A DNA stretch of 64,000 nt from Symsagittifera roscoffensis (taxonomy: Eukaryota > Xenacoelomorpha > Acoela > Convolutidae), in assembly GCF_963678635.1 (NCBI RefSeq), contig NC_087071.1, forward strand, positions 28,925,325-28,989,324, read 5' to 3'. This document shows positions 9,256 to 21,325 of the stretch, in pieces. Both the position numbers and the translations under genes were made by a program. Within the stretch, counting starts at the first letter, position 1. Each line of letters begins with the position of its first letter. Under the pieces are notes generated by a model that did not search any database, was not told the origin of the DNA, and was given only the letters and a program-made list of their open reading frames with translations.

Positions 9256-10810
9256 TAATTCAAATGAGTTCTGAGATTGCAGCCAAAACTTTTCACACTC
9301 AATTTTTCTGAAATTAAATAATCATAAAAAAACTCCGAGAATAAGAACGGAATATCATAGGCCAGTAAAAGCAATTGGCCATGTAAGCAATGAGTTCAAA
9401 CAGTCAGAACTTTATAATTAACCCAAATATGTTACTAAACATTTCACTTCTGATATTTTACATTTATGATTTTAAAAAAAATATTACACGCAATCGAAAA
9501 AAATAAGAGTTTCTGTTTAGATATAAAGTTGCTCCTAGATCAAATTTGAACGATGTATGAACACTGTTTATTTTAAATCGTTAATTGAAATGAGTAACTC
9601 TTCTCACTAATAAAAACTTGCAGTTGGATTTTGTGCATACGTTTTATGGTGCAAAATAAGGCAAACCATGCACCCGGGTTGACAAGAAAACGTCTTATCA
9701 TAAATTTTCCATATATGAGAAATTTCTTGTCCTACAATTCCATACGTAGAGAAAGTTGAAAAAAAATCTCTATGGCAAACATTTTCTCTTATACGGAAAA
9801 AGTAGAGAAAACAGAAATTTCCCATATATAAAATTTGTATGACTAGAAGTTTTTAGGCGAAATTTAAAATCGAAAACTGCCTACAAACCTTGCTGAAAGC
9901 CAAAAAAGTGGTCTCGAGCTACTCGCATAAGGACGTAGCCAACAGGGAGGAAAAGAATTTTTTTGTCCGAAGACGAAATAATTTCCCTCACTAATTAGCT
10001 GGAAGTGAGCAAGCAACGGAGACTATGAAAGCAATTGAAACCTTAAAACAAACAAAACATTAAGTAACGCAACTACAAACATCAAAAATTCTTCAGATAA
10101 CTCAGAAACGCAATCTAATTATTACGACAATTAAACAATGTTAATTATCGAATAATGCCTGCAAATAAAATTTAAAACACAGTAGGGATGCGAGCGCAGC
10201 TTAGCATCCTATGCCACACAACGAAAGGGTAGCATTGTAAGCTATTAAAAAGAAAGTGACAAAAATAAACCAACTCGAAGAAAAATTTGCAAAAAAAAAA
10301 TAATTTTTTTTTGAAAAAAAATACAAATTTCAGAGAAAAACAGACAAGAAAAACAAAGAATAGCATTAAACAGGCGTTTTGTTTTTTCCGAGCTTTCACT
10401 AGCTGATCAGAAATCTAAGGTTTTCCCTGCATATATAAAAAAAATTTGATTAACATTTTTTTCAACAATGAAAGGCATTGAAAAATACTGAAACTTAAGG
10501 ATTGGAAGCGAAGTTGTTTTAAATTTTAGCGCTGGACAAGTTATGCGAACTAAAGTGGTTAAGTTCAGACAACTTTCGAGCTTAAAAAACATAGACAAAC
10601 TTTTTTTAGTATCGTCATAAGCTCAAAGGCCTCTCGAAATCAGTTCCGTTGAATGCAATGGAAAAGAAGCAAAGTATATGACAAAAAAATTGAGCATTTG
10701 GATCTGTATTTGGATCATTTAAGTGTTCGCTGATATACGAGAAGTGTAGTTAATTATCATGCACAAAATTCGATGCAAACCCAACTAAAAAAGTTTTCAA
10801 ATCCTGGTTG
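9256..10810. other. Gene-free; partial CCCGGGTTGACC element and small palindrome
   Basis: 9673-9850 is a left end of the CCCGGGTTGACC family (CCCGGGTTGACAAG, then CTTATCAtaaattttCCATATATGAGAAA). A small palindrome TAGGGATGC...GCATCCTA lies at 10183-10211. The remainder is AT-rich, with long A/T runs at 10285-10330. The open frames there are low-complexity Phe/Lys runs and are not supported as genes. Confidence 0.45.
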
Positions 10811-11741
10811 CCCGGGTTGACCAAAACTTCTTATCATACAATTTCCATATATGAGAAACTTCTTGTCATACAATTTCATACAATTCCATACGTACAGAAA
10901 ATTGTATGAAAACTCTATGATAAGCGTTTTTCCATATATGAAAATTGTATGATAGGTGTTTTCCCATAAACCAAAAATTTGATTTATTTCTCAATTTATT
11001 TTCTGAAAAATTTTCGGTTGTAGTTGCAAAAGAACACAATTGACAAAGACCTTGGTTACTCAAAGCACCAAAGGTTGGACGGTTTTGCATTTACAATGCA
11101 TAGAAAACTACCTGTCTTTCACAATTGATATAACAAAAGTAACAAACTTTTATTTTTTGGCAAAACTTTTTAATGATGATTATATTAAATTTTTAAATTT
11201 TCAAATTATCATACATTGATCAAGGCGTACATTAACAACCCATACAAAAGAAAGAGGAATTTTCAGCGTTTTTGAAAAAAAAAAGTTAAGTGAAAAAAAA
11301 ATAAAAGCCAATATTATCGTATCCAGGACTACGTTATGCACACAAAATATTAAATTTTGCATGCAAAATTTTTTTTTTCGAAAAATGTTTGTTTGCGTAC
11401 GAAAATCGATTTGCAGTTGAAAAAAAAAAACCAAAAAAATTTTTGGGCCAAATTTTCAAATTTACTTCAAAAATTTTTTGTGTCGCCATCAAAAAAATGC
11501 CAGTCATACAATTTCCATATATTGGAATATTGTATGATAAGCATTTTTTTCAAAAAACGGAAACCTCAGTTTTTTAGCACCAGACTGTTTTATTAGAATC
11601 AAACAGCCACAGAAATAAGTTTATACCAGTTTTCAACCATTTTTAGAAATTGCATGAAAATTGTATGACAAGCATTTTCCCACACACTTGATGTATGGAA
11701 TTGTATGATAAGCATTTTCGGTGTATGGAGGTCAACCCGGG
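10811..11741. mobile_element. Foldback/MITE-like element with CCCGGGTTGACC termini
   Basis: CCCGGGTTGACC at 10811-10822 and its exact complement GGTCAACCCGGG at 11730-11741 bound a 931-bp element. Both subterminal parts carry many copies, in both orientations, of TTGTATGATAAGCATTTTc and CCATATATG phrases. Flanks are TGGTTG on the left and TGGATG on the right, a possible but inexact 6-bp target duplication. The interior contains a GACTACGTTATGCA phrase shared with 19485-20098. No reading frame is convincing. The superfamily is not clear to me. Confidence 0.7.
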
Positions 11742-11889
11742 TGGATGTATCAATACTTGTATCTGGAGTTCAATTTGAATTTGGATTTACCACATTTTTA
11801 CTTTGTGAAGAATTGGAAGGATTGATGACAATTAGAAGCACCATAACTCGCTGTCTCATACTGATGGATCTAGGCAGTTTAAACAGGGC

Positions 11890-13730
11890 TGCATAGACTC
11901 TGTGCACAACAAAACGTGGGCATTATTGCTCCTGTGAAAGAAATGCGCTTCTATATTGCGAGTAATCTTTTCTGTCAAATCGAATGACTGCTCGCGTAGT
12001 TTAACGTAGAAACCAAGTACTTTTTAAAAATTTTTTTTACAATGCAGCAAAAACTCCGCAACGTTAGAATGATGACGATAAAAGAATGACAGCGGATGCT
12101 TGGTACGAAAGTCAACCGCGACAATGGGGCGAATACGGCCAGTGAAAGGAACTATACCACCGTGGCCAATAACTCGAGAAAAAAGCTATGCAGCTAGACT
12201 TCCTGACGGGCTAAATTCTACTTTAAAACTGAAACTGAAGCGCATCGGTTATAACACTATCCCTCTATAAATTTCGGTGGCGCTATATACTCGTCATACA
12301 GGCTGTTATACCCAGAATTTTCAAAAGGGATCTATACAATTTCCAAATGAGTACCAGCTCGTTAGTTTTCATATTGGAAGGGAAATTTGAAACTCCCACC
12401 ACCATTCCTTCGCGGAGATCGCAAATAGTTCCCTTCAGAAATACTCGTCAGTAACTTCTTAAACTGGTTTGAAAGGCCACTCGGTGGATCCGATAAAAAA
12501 AGACCCTCGAGCCAGTTACTATCTTTAAATTCATCCGCAGCAATACCACGAGCACCTTTATCAATTGGGCTATCGTTGCTCGATACATGAAAGCAATCTT
12601 CAACAGCAGTGGTTCCCAGAGTTTTGGAGTTACGATTTGGTAAAAACTGGAAGTCTGTTTGTTGATTTCATCCAAAGGCGAACAACTGTGCTGCCCTATA
12701 TCAGATCACGTGAAAGAAAGATCAGTTTTCAATACCAATGATATCGACCCTCAGTATGCTCGCTAGGATAGATACTTTTAACTCCAGCTTTGGTTTTGAG
12801 AGCCTTGTTGCGACCCTAGCTTTACCAAACTCAAAAGCAATTTTTGTTTAGTTTGTAATGACGATAACATAAGAAGGAAACGACACAGAAGTCCTCTTCT
12901 GAGCAGTCTCCGAAAATATGAGTTTCAATATTGTCCCAGGACAATCAAAACAAGCGCGAGGAAATGCTACTCATTCTGCCATTCAAGAGTTTTTGCTGAA
13001 GACTATCGCCCCCTTGTTTGCCATTTATACGAATTTTTTTTCAACAGAAGACATTCAAATACAAAGATACAGAGCCTATGCGGACAAAAACAGAAAAAAA
13101 AGAGCAGAGAACTGTGCGTAATTGAGTTCTTGATTTCTCGAATCACTCCGCGACTAACCAATACACAATCATCATTAGTATTACAATTCAGTCCTAAGAC
13201 ATAGGTTATGTTAGCAAGAGTAGCTGCAATATTCTCGACTCTACCAGAATTAGGTCGTAGTTTAGCAGCCAATCTCGGAGTATTGCTGACTAAACTAAAT
13301 ATTTTAAATTCTCCCAGACTCAAAAACTTCACAACGTCGTAGCTCATTTGGTTGCATTTTAGAGTCGGTTACTGAAACCAAGAAAATGTTTCCGCAAAAA
13401 CCCTAAAGGACGTCGTTTGCGGGGGAGAAATATGCTTCGCCGGTATCGAGGATGCATTGCTGGAGAGCAAAAAATTGCACATGTTAGAAAATTTCCTGCA
13501 ACGAAATTTTAATCCTTGACTGAAAAACACTCACATTCATTGTGAGTTCCTCCCGCACAAAAAAGCTAAGAATGTTGATCAAAGGGTACCTCACCTACTT
13601 GCAAGAACATGCCTTTAAAATTAGGCATGTTCTGACCACCTATTGACCTCATTGACTGATAATCCATCCTCAACACAGGAAAAAATTACATGGATCAAGT
13701 TCTGAGGAAGCTGGAATAGGATCACCGTGC
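11890..13730 (-). mobile_element. Decayed BEL/Pao LTR retrotransposon, pol remnant
   Basis: Read on the minus strand, broken frames spell a BEL/Pao polyprotein in the right order. There is an RT phrase near 13650-13570 (FKGMFLQVGEVPFDQ) and an RT end/connection at 13240-13130 (YVLGLNCNTNDD then RGVIREI). RNase H follows at about 12940-12890 (FGDCSEED) and 12850-12760 (KARVATRLSKPKLEL). The RNase H to integrase linker is near 12610-12440 (SPIDKGARGIAADEF), and the integrase N-terminal region at 12190-12045 (GRIRPIVAVDFRTKHPL). Stops and frame changes are frequent, so nothing is translatable as a whole. I did not find LTRs around it. Integrase core, gag and protease are not recognisable. Confidence 0.75.
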
Positions 13731-15794
13731 AATCGACATTTTTTCAGATTAAGATCAAAAGCAGCAATGTGTGTTTTGTCTCCAAGCTGGCTTATTGGAA
13801 TCAAAGCAATCATAACATAGGGCCAATTTAACTCGAATTTTTTTGTAGTCATTTGTATCAAAATGTTCTAGGAGTGGGAACAACTGTTCGAGCATAGTGA
13901 CGTTTACAAGATCCCTTCCTACATCGATATACTCTTTAACAAAATGATGGTCTGTGTAGATGTTATTCTCCGAAACTGAACTGAAATTACCGTTACCTCG
14001 GCTTGTTTTGTGTTGATTTTCTGCGGAGAGGTTACTCCAATCACTGTCAACAATTCTAGTACCAATCGAGACAATTGTAGCAGTTTTTTTTCTGTCAAAA
14101 CCATGATCGACTGCAGAGTTTATCGCACAAAACTAATCAATTTACGGTGTTGGTATCCAACAAAAATATTAGTTTGAGAATTTGATGTAAAATTTCATTA
14201 ACTTACAGAAGATTCCTTATTAAAAGGTTTGTTAGTAGATTTCTGGACAATACTGTTGTTTGCAGGCATCAGAAATGTTTTGGTCTGACACTCTTTGGAT
14301 GAGATAACGCGTTCTGCGGCGCGCTATCTCTTCTGGCTCAAGGTACTGAAACTTGTTTTGTGTCGGACAAGTTCAAGCTGACTATCATAAGATGATGCAG
14401 CGTGTGATAGTTTTTTCGAGCTTTCAAAGTTTTTCCATTTCCTTTATTTCTTTTGATCCTGGTATGAAATTTTTTTCGACAAAATTTCATCAGATTTCAC
14501 ATTATTTCCTTGAAGCCAGTGTTCATATTCGGAAACGCTGAGGTGAAGTTGATCTCAGAGTTCAGAGATTTCCTTAACATTTGAGACGGCCTTTTGAAGG
14601 TATCCATTGCAGTTTTTTATCCATTTGTTAATTTTCACAAGACCGAATCCATAATGGCACACAAAGAAACTTAGCGTCAAACAACCCCAGTCCGATATCA
14701 CTCGATGTAAGAAATCACCTCCGTTTGATGTTTCGAAACAATAATAAAGAAGAATCCTGATGAAATTACCCTGGCTGCAAGAATCCATTTATACAAATCC
14801 CGCTAAACCTCGAAGATTAAACAGTGAAAAGCAGAAAAACAAGAACTCAATCAAGATTAATAATTTAACAAGAAAGAAAAACTTTATTCAAAAAAATTTA
14901 TGGTAGGTGGCTACAGCTAACCACTTCAAGCTGGAGTTAGAAAGAAAACTTAAAGTTGTCAAACTCAATGCTGACAGAAAGCATCCATTTAAGACAAACG
15001 ATTTTTTCTAATGCGGGTGTATCTTTCTCTCTTTCATTGTTTTTTTTTTCATAGATTTTTTATTAATTTTTGTTTCTTTTCCATTGTCTAGTTAATTTTC
15101 TGAGGATTTTAGTAAGGCGCAAAATGGTCATTAGGTTTTCAATTTCAAGTGCAAGCTCTCGATGTAATCGCTAAAAACGTTCACGCAAACTTGGAAATTC
15201 AGTGATTTTTGTTGATATAACATGTTTAGTTATTGAGATAACCAAAGGTTACTTTCAAGTCTGAAAAAGTATATCATTTTCATATGCTTGATTATATGAA
15301 AGCTGGCAAATATTCCATAACTGAAATAAATATGATGAAGAAAAACTTTCCTTGTTTTTATTTATACGATAATTGACTAATTTAATGAACAAATCATACC
15401 AAAAAAATTATATCAATGCAAGATTCGGCATGACGAGACATTTAGTTGTTTATAACGTAGCTAAGTAATCTCTGATGTTCTTTGAGTTTGTATTAAAGCT
15501 TAATCCCCTAAAACATTATGTAATCTGCCTAAACGTTCTTTGATTTTACGGGTTTGTTACTTCATTAGCTTAAAACAAAGTGTTCGAAGATCATCTTAAA
15601 GTGAACTTTGAAGAAAAAACTATTAAAAGTAATATTATATTTAGGTTATGTTGTACAGCTAAAAAATTTTACAAATAGCGGCGTTCAGCAAAAAATTCGA
15701 AAACCTAAAATAAACCTGAAAATTAGTACACTGAATTAAAACATAAGTGATTACGAAGTGCGACAATGGTTCGTTAAGATATTTGGACCGCAAC
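13731..15794. other. No supported gene; possible further retroelement debris
   Basis: Directly upstream of the BEL/Pao remnant (on its strand), 13,731-14,110 has raised GC and broken frames that may be more of the same polyprotein; I could not match it to a domain. A GC-rich hairpin (GAGATAACGCG at 14301-14311 against CGCGCTATCTC at 14320-14330, one mismatch) lies within it. 14,800-15,790 is plain AT-rich DNA with nothing visible. Confidence 0.35.
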
Positions 15795-15994
15795 TCAAAC
15801 GACTGGGAAATATTCTGTGACTTGATTGTTCCACAATCCTGTGAGGTAAGAAATTAACTCAGCAAAGGTTGTAGAGAACTCAAAAAAGGATGTTCGGCAT
15901 TGTACGAGACACGCTTCCAGTGGTGAAAGACTGATTCGGAAGAGGAATCCGGTAACAACTGTGTTGAGTGAACCTTTCTGAGCTTCAGACAACC
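15795..15994 (-). CDS. Possible 3' terminal exon, unrecognised
   Basis: On the minus strand a strong acceptor (gactttttttcag) ends just before 15994. One frame is then open to a stop at 15795-15797 and gives about 65 residues (GSLNTVVTGFLF; SPLEACLVQCRTSFFEF; YLTGLWNNQ). Another frame is open for 47 residues to about 15854. The first contains Cys-x3-Cys in a context loosely like a PAN/apple domain, which is only a guess. It could be the last exon of a gene whose earlier exons include 20501-20912; the phase fits only if the 47-residue frame is used, so that link is weak. Confidence 0.25.
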
Positions 15995-16252
15995 CTGAAA
16001 AAAAGTCACTAGATAAAGATATATATAAATAGAATTTTTCACCAAAAAACGACAAGGGGCGGAGGTAATAATTCTGGACTTTAAGAACTTAAAAAAGTCT
16101 TTTTGTTTGGGGAGAAAACAGGTTTTAGGTTCAACTTTTTGTAAGTTTCTTTCAAAAAAATTTTTCAAAAGAAAACGCCAAATTTTTATTGCAAAAAAGT
16201 TTACTGCAATAAAAATTTGCTCAACTTTTACCTTCCTACAAACTTTTGATGT

Positions 16253-16945
16253 GTCTATTTTTCCGTGGAGATTTTGAACTTCGATGTCCTTATGGGTCTG
16301 AAAGGGGTTTCAGAGGGCACCCAGTTGTTGTTGGGCACCTTTAGCTGTAACTCGATTGAAAGGTCCAAGCGATCTTGTGCTGAAATCTTTTGGTTCACTA
16401 GGTCCAAAACTACAAACCAGAGTTTTCCGGTCCATACGGTCTGAATCAGGACTCCTTCGGTCCAAACGGTCTGAATCAAGATTCTGTCGGTTCACATGGT
16501 CTGTAACCGGATTCATTCGGTCCACATTGTCTGAATCCGGATTTTTTTTTTATCGTTCCTCACGGTTTGAACCCGGATTTTGTTTGTCCACATGGTCAGA
16601 AATCGGCTTCCTTTGGTCCACATGGACATTTTGAATCCAGAACTCTTGGGTGAACACTTTTGATGTTTCTGTTTTTCCGTGGAGATTTTAAACTTTGATG
16701 TCCTTATGCGGTCCACATGGTCTGAAGCCGGGTTCCTTTGGTCCACATGGTCTGAAGCCGGGTTTCTTTTGTTGGTCTACATGGTCTGAAGCCGGGTTAC
16801 TTTGGTCCACACGGTCTGAATCCGGATTTCGTGGGTCTACGAGGTCAGAAAACGGATTCACTCAGTCCACATGGTCTGAACATAGTTTTTTCTGGTCCAC
16901 ATGGTCTGAACATGCTAAAGTCTGGTCCACACGGTTTGGACAAAA
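16253..16945 (+). repeat. 30-bp minisatellite, two blocks
   Basis: The unit GGTCCACATGGTCTGAATCCGGATTCnTTC (30 bp), with variants, is repeated about seven times at 16428-16640 and about eight times at 16708-16945. Each block is preceded by the same leader (TTTTTCCGTGGAGATTTTnAACTTnGATGTCCTTATG at 16259 and 16673), so leader plus array was itself duplicated. Because 30 is a multiple of three, frames on both strands stay open and spell 10-residue repeats such as STWSESGFLW; I regard these as by-products. Confidence 0.85.
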
Positions 16946-17570
16946 AACCGCGACCACTACTAGGGATGCTGTCATCCTGCTTGGTTTATAACAAGGAAGA
17001 CTTGTGTAGCAGTTCCAATTAAGTAAAGTCACAGTACTAGAAAAATAAACTCCAACTGACTGTTTCAACTGTGCATTTGCGAATCAAGAAATTTCAAAAC
17101 TGTTTCTATAGTATACAAGTAAGTGTATTTTGGACAAGTAACACTCACTTTTTTTGACGTTCTATACCTAGGTAGTGTCGTAGTTCACAATTGAAAAAAA
17201 ATTTTGTTTGAAGGAAAAATATCTTTTTCCAAAATTCATCCTTTTTTCCCTTAGAAAAATCATTATTCTCCCAATAAATAGTCTTTTTACTAGTTTAGCC
17301 GCAACATACACTCCTGACAAGGACACTTGCTCAAAAATAAAAGGAAGAGCTTGTGATTTAATTACTCAAGGTTTCACTAATAAGAAAAAAAAATTCGGAT
17401 ATCACAAACTCAATTTTGTCGGCATTTGAGCATTTTCAGCAGTTTTGGGAACCTTATTTGAACAAATCAAAGTATTTTTCGGAAGTTTTTGGTAGTAACT
17501 GATCTAAGAAATTGTGTTCAAAATGACTGTTTTATAGATGTTTTAGCAATTAGCTGTATAAGTTAGCAAG
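16946..17570. other. Gene-free AT-rich stretch
   Basis: No coding exon, repeat copy or structural motif stands out between the 30-bp minisatellite and the next terminal-repeat element. Confidence 0.4.
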
Positions 17571-18308
17571 CTCGGGTTGACCTCCATAGACCAAAAACGC
17601 TAATCATACAATACCATAAACTTAGTCTATGAAAAAATACTAGTGATCGGTGAATTGGTAAATTGGTGTCATCGGTTTTTCGAAGCAACATTTTACTTCT
17701 TTTGCAGTAAAATTCGGTGTATGCTTCTAAAAAAAACATTTTGTCAACAAAGTGCTAATCTTTCAATTATATGGAAATTGTATGACTATCATTTTTTGAT
17801 GGCGACAACAAACAATTTTTCCAAGTAATTTTGAATTTACTCCTTACTTCTCGCTATATAACTGTTTTCAAAAACGCTAAGAATTCCTTTTTCTGTAAGA
17901 AAAAAAATTTTAAAAAAATAACTTTGAAAATGTTTGCCAAAAACTAAAAGTTTGATACTTTTTTTATATTAATTGTGTGAGACAGAAATAAGACATTTCA
18001 GGCCATTTCCAATGCATATTTAATGAAAGACGGTCAAACTTTTGGTCACTCTAATTTGAGTGATCAAGGTTTTGGTCACTTGTGTTCGGTTACAAACACA
18101 ACCAAAAAACTTTGAGAAAATAAAATGTAAAAAATCGTTATTTTTGGTTTATGGAAAAAGGCTAGTCATACAATGTCCATTTTTTAAAAATCACTAATCA
18201 TAGACCTTTCATGCAAATTTCAGTTTTTATGGAATTGCATGAAGTGTGTATGACTAGCGTGTTTCCATATATGAAAATTGTATGATAAGCATTTTTGGTC
18301 AACTCGGG
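17571..18308. mobile_element. Foldback/MITE-like element, CTCGGGTTGACC termini
   Basis: CTCGGGTTGACC at 17571-17582 is the exact complement of GGTCAACTCGGG at 18297-18308. The terminal repeats of this copy therefore share a C-to-T change relative to the copy at 10811-11741. The interior holds ATGGAAATTGTATGACTAT, GTATGACTAGCGTGTTTCC and TGTATGATAAGCATTTTTGG, as in the other copies. A second, partial right terminus (AAGCATTTTTGGTCACCTCGG) follows directly at 18317-18338. No target duplication is obvious and there is no coding sequence. Confidence 0.7.
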
Positions 18309-19484
18309 CGCTGTGATAAGCATTTTTGGTCACCTCGGACGAGGGTTAACTGTGACTCTAATTTTTTACCGACGTGCCACCAACCATTTTTTTTACATTA
18401 ATGCATTTGCCCTCCATGGTATCCTCCTCCAACCCCCAACCCCCTACCCATGTAAATCCATGAGGGTAGGCACGAGGATCGTGTTAGTTTTTCAAAACGT
18501 TTTAGTTTTGCAAAACGCTGCAAAAATTTGAGTAAACATTTGAAATCTATTTTAAATATTTTAAATATAACTAGTTTCATGGATTTTATGAGCCAAAATT
18601 ATTTGATTGTAAACAACAATTGGTTTAAAACAATTACAATGGACCTTTTATACAAACATTTGGGGGCTATGAAATTAGACGATAAGCAAGTTAGATGGAT
18701 CCAACAAAACGGAATTTAGACGTTCAAGTGTTTTTGCAAAACTAGTATTCTAGATAGAAAGCAAGGGCTAACAAAATTTATTGCTTAAAACAAGTTTTCA
18801 TAATTACAAAACAGCATATGATCCCATTGCATATCAAAATATTCATCACAATTGATTTATAAAACGTTATTCTCAATATTATAAACAAAATTTGAAATCC
18901 ATAAATTATACAATGCGGCATGTGAAAATTGCGGATCGTGAAAGTTGGGGCATGTGAAAAGTTTATTTGCGTTTAAGAGAGCTCGAACGAATAATAATTG
19001 TAGTCAGTAAACAAATTTCAGACGCGAACAATACAGTTAAGTCTAATTTCCAAAATTTGAATCTTTGCATTGACGTCTATATCTTTTTGTTGGTCACGTC
19101 TAATTTGCTTTTCGTCTAATTTCCTGGTCCTCAAAACTTCGATATACTTTTTAAAAAAATATTTTTGATTTATGAAAAGTTTCAATTGAATTTCCCTCAA
19201 AATCCATTCTCATGATTCGATAGGTCAAAAAAATTGGTTAAATTTAGTTTTTTTTTGCCAAAAAATTTAATTAAAATTGATTATTTCCAATAAAACTCAT
19301 GCGGCAATAGACTTACTGGCAGGGTTTCTTGAAAGTTTCAGCCAAATGGTGCAAAATTGTTACTGGCTCTTTAATTTGCTGGCACGAATTATTACATTTT
19401 TTTCTGCCTGTGCTAAAAACAATCAATTTGTGGCTAAATTGTAGCTATCACATTCTATTCAATATCTTTATAGTTAGATAGACA
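18309..19484. other. Gene-free AT-rich stretch
   Basis: Apart from the extra partial element terminus at 18317-18338, there is a pair of related phrases: TTAGACGATAAGCAAGTTAGATGGATCCAACAAAA near 18674, and on the other strand near 19120-19060 a similar TTAGACGAAAAGCAAATTAGACGTGACCAACAAAAA. They form a loose inverted repeat about 400 bp apart. No coding segment is supported. Confidence 0.4.
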
Positions 19485-20098
19485 TTGATCAAGGCATATT
19501 TAAACTAGTCATACAAAAAAAAACGAGTTTTTAGCTTCTACGAAAAAAGATTATTCAGAGAAACGGAAAAAAATCCAGTTTACTACGTTACGACTACGTT
19601 ATGCAGAGAAAAAATTAAAATTTGAATACAAAAAAAACTTATTTTTTGGAAAATGTTTGTTTGAGTACAAGATATGGTTTACGGTGGTCGGAAAAAAAAC
19701 AAAAAAAACTAAAGTTAGGGCACTTTCACTATTACTTAATTTTAATTATCGCGGTATTTCTTAATTTTCGTTGTCGAAAAACTTTTGTTATAGTCATCAA
19801 AAAATTGTCGAAAAACTTTTGTTATAGTCATCAAAAAATTGCTAGGCATACAAATTTCCTATATGGAAATTGTATGATAACCATTTTTTCCCAAAAAAAG
19901 AAACATCACTTTTTTTCATCATCAGACTGTTTTATGTGGTTCAAATAGCTGCAGAAACTAGTTCGAATCTTTTTTCAGTTTTTTCGAAATTGTATGACTA
20001 TCATTTTTTCATACTTTTGATATATGGAATTATATGATAAGCGTTTTCAATGTACCGAACTGTAAGATAAGCATTTTCGTTGTATGGAGGTCAACCCG
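19485..20098. mobile_element. CCCGGGTTGACC-family element, right part
   Basis: This segment is colinear with 11213-11741: it has ACATTGATCAAGGC, GACTACGTTATGCA, AAAATGTTTGTTTG, GGAAATTGTATGATAA and GTATGGAGGTCAACCCG. It ends in GGTCAACCCGAG. The left half and left terminus are missing. A 34-bp direct duplication (TTGTCGAAAAACTTTTGTTATAGTCATCAAAAAA) lies at 19771-19838. Confidence 0.65.
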
Positions 20099-20500
20099 AG
20101 AAGGTTGTTTTCTCGTGACAGTTAAAATTAATGAACGAAAAAAAGTCGTCATTTTTGAAAATTCCTCAAAACAACACAAATCGATCCGAGATTTTTAAAC
20201 ATTCATTGATTTCTGGGTATTACTGGAAAGGCTCCATTCAATGGCCAGGACTAATTTCAAATGTTTCTCTTTGTTTTCTGGTACATCTGACATACCACAC
20301 ATTTTGATAAAGTTTTTAAATTAAGCTACTTTGAAACTTTCGTGTGAACCTTTTGCATGAAAAGATTAGAATTTCTAGCAGAGTTTGAAAGTACGACTAA
20401 ATTTAACAGCCAAACTTTAAAAAAAAACAGATAAGAGCCATTCAATTTAAACCATGTGCGAATTGGTTGAAATGTCTAAGAGATCAAATAATCAGTGTTC
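20099..20500. other. Gene-free stretch
   Basis: AT-rich, with no coding or repeat signal I can name. If the exon at 20501-20912 is real, this would be the start of the intron after it on the minus strand. Confidence 0.35.
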
Positions 20501-20912
20501 ATACCTTATTGACGGAAAAACTTCGCACAAATTTAATTTTTAGATTTTTCAGCCAAAATACACCGGGTATTTCAGCCGAATCAGGCAATGTCCATTTGAG
20601 ACATCTGAAACAATCTAGATTAGTGGCAAAAACTGATTTGCACGCACTATTTATCTCGTGCAGGATGTTAGTGCAGCAGAACGAATCGGAGCAAGCGTAT
20701 CCTGTAGGCCAATGCCGTTTGCTATCGTTAAATTTCAGAATTATTGCTGCAATGGTAATTTGGCTTATTTTTCCAATTTGAAGTTGGCTGAAAGTTCTTT
20801 GTTCAAAATGTCTTGGCACCCAAATAATCATGTTCCCGTCATTTAGAAATTTGGATAAGTGTCCGGTTAAAAGGTTCTTGTCCAATGTTAATCTAAAATA
20901 CTGCAGTCTGTA
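20501..20912 (-). CDS. Probable internal exon, Cys-rich, unrecognised product
   Basis: On the minus strand an acceptor-like tattttag precedes 20912 and a good donor (aataag/GTATGA) follows 20501. The frame between is open for about 136 codons and is less AT-rich than the flanks. It contains NDGNMIIWVPRHFEQRTF, KRHWPTGYACSDSFCCTNIL and LDCFRCLKWTLPDSAEIPG. Cysteines cluster in the middle (C-x4-CC, then single Cys, then C-x2-C), suggesting an extracellular disulphide-bonded domain. I do not recognise the family. Neighbouring exons are not identified with confidence; the segment at 15795-15994 is a possible downstream exon. Confidence 0.4.
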
Positions 20913-21325
20913 GGAATATAAATCAAACGCCTAGCACAAGTAAATTGACGGATATTTCACTCTAGTGGACAAATTTAAGCGAAATATCATGGTTTTAATT
21001 TCTAAAGTGCAAGTTTTCAAGGTCAATTTTTACAATATATATTTTTTTCGAAATTCATCGAAATTTTTATATAGACGAAGAGCAATGTTTTCAATGACTT
21101 ATCAATGTAATCGGGATCTGAAAACCCCAATTTTCCTCATTTTGAAGCTAATAATCAATCACTTTTGTTCACTAATTTTGATCTAAATTGCGTAAACATA
21201 GAGATATTGCTAGGTAATAAAAAATTATTTAATAGGTTGAAATTGATGTGACTTCTCATTTATGACTTTTTAATCATTTAATTTCGGGTGACAGGAACTA
21301 ACCATTTTCAAATGTGATAACATTT
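20913..21325. other. Gene-free stretch
   Basis: AT-rich, with nothing identifiable except that it leads into a MITE copy at 21326. Confidence 0.35.

Noticed and set aside
13604-13633. Perfect 11-bp inverted repeat AGAACATGCCT/AGGCATGTTCT
   Set aside because: It falls inside the BEL/Pao RT remnant and is most likely chance in coding-derived sequence.
16310-16991. Open frames on both strands with repeating STWSESGF-like peptides
   Set aside because: They are by-products of a 30-bp minisatellite; both strands are open equally.
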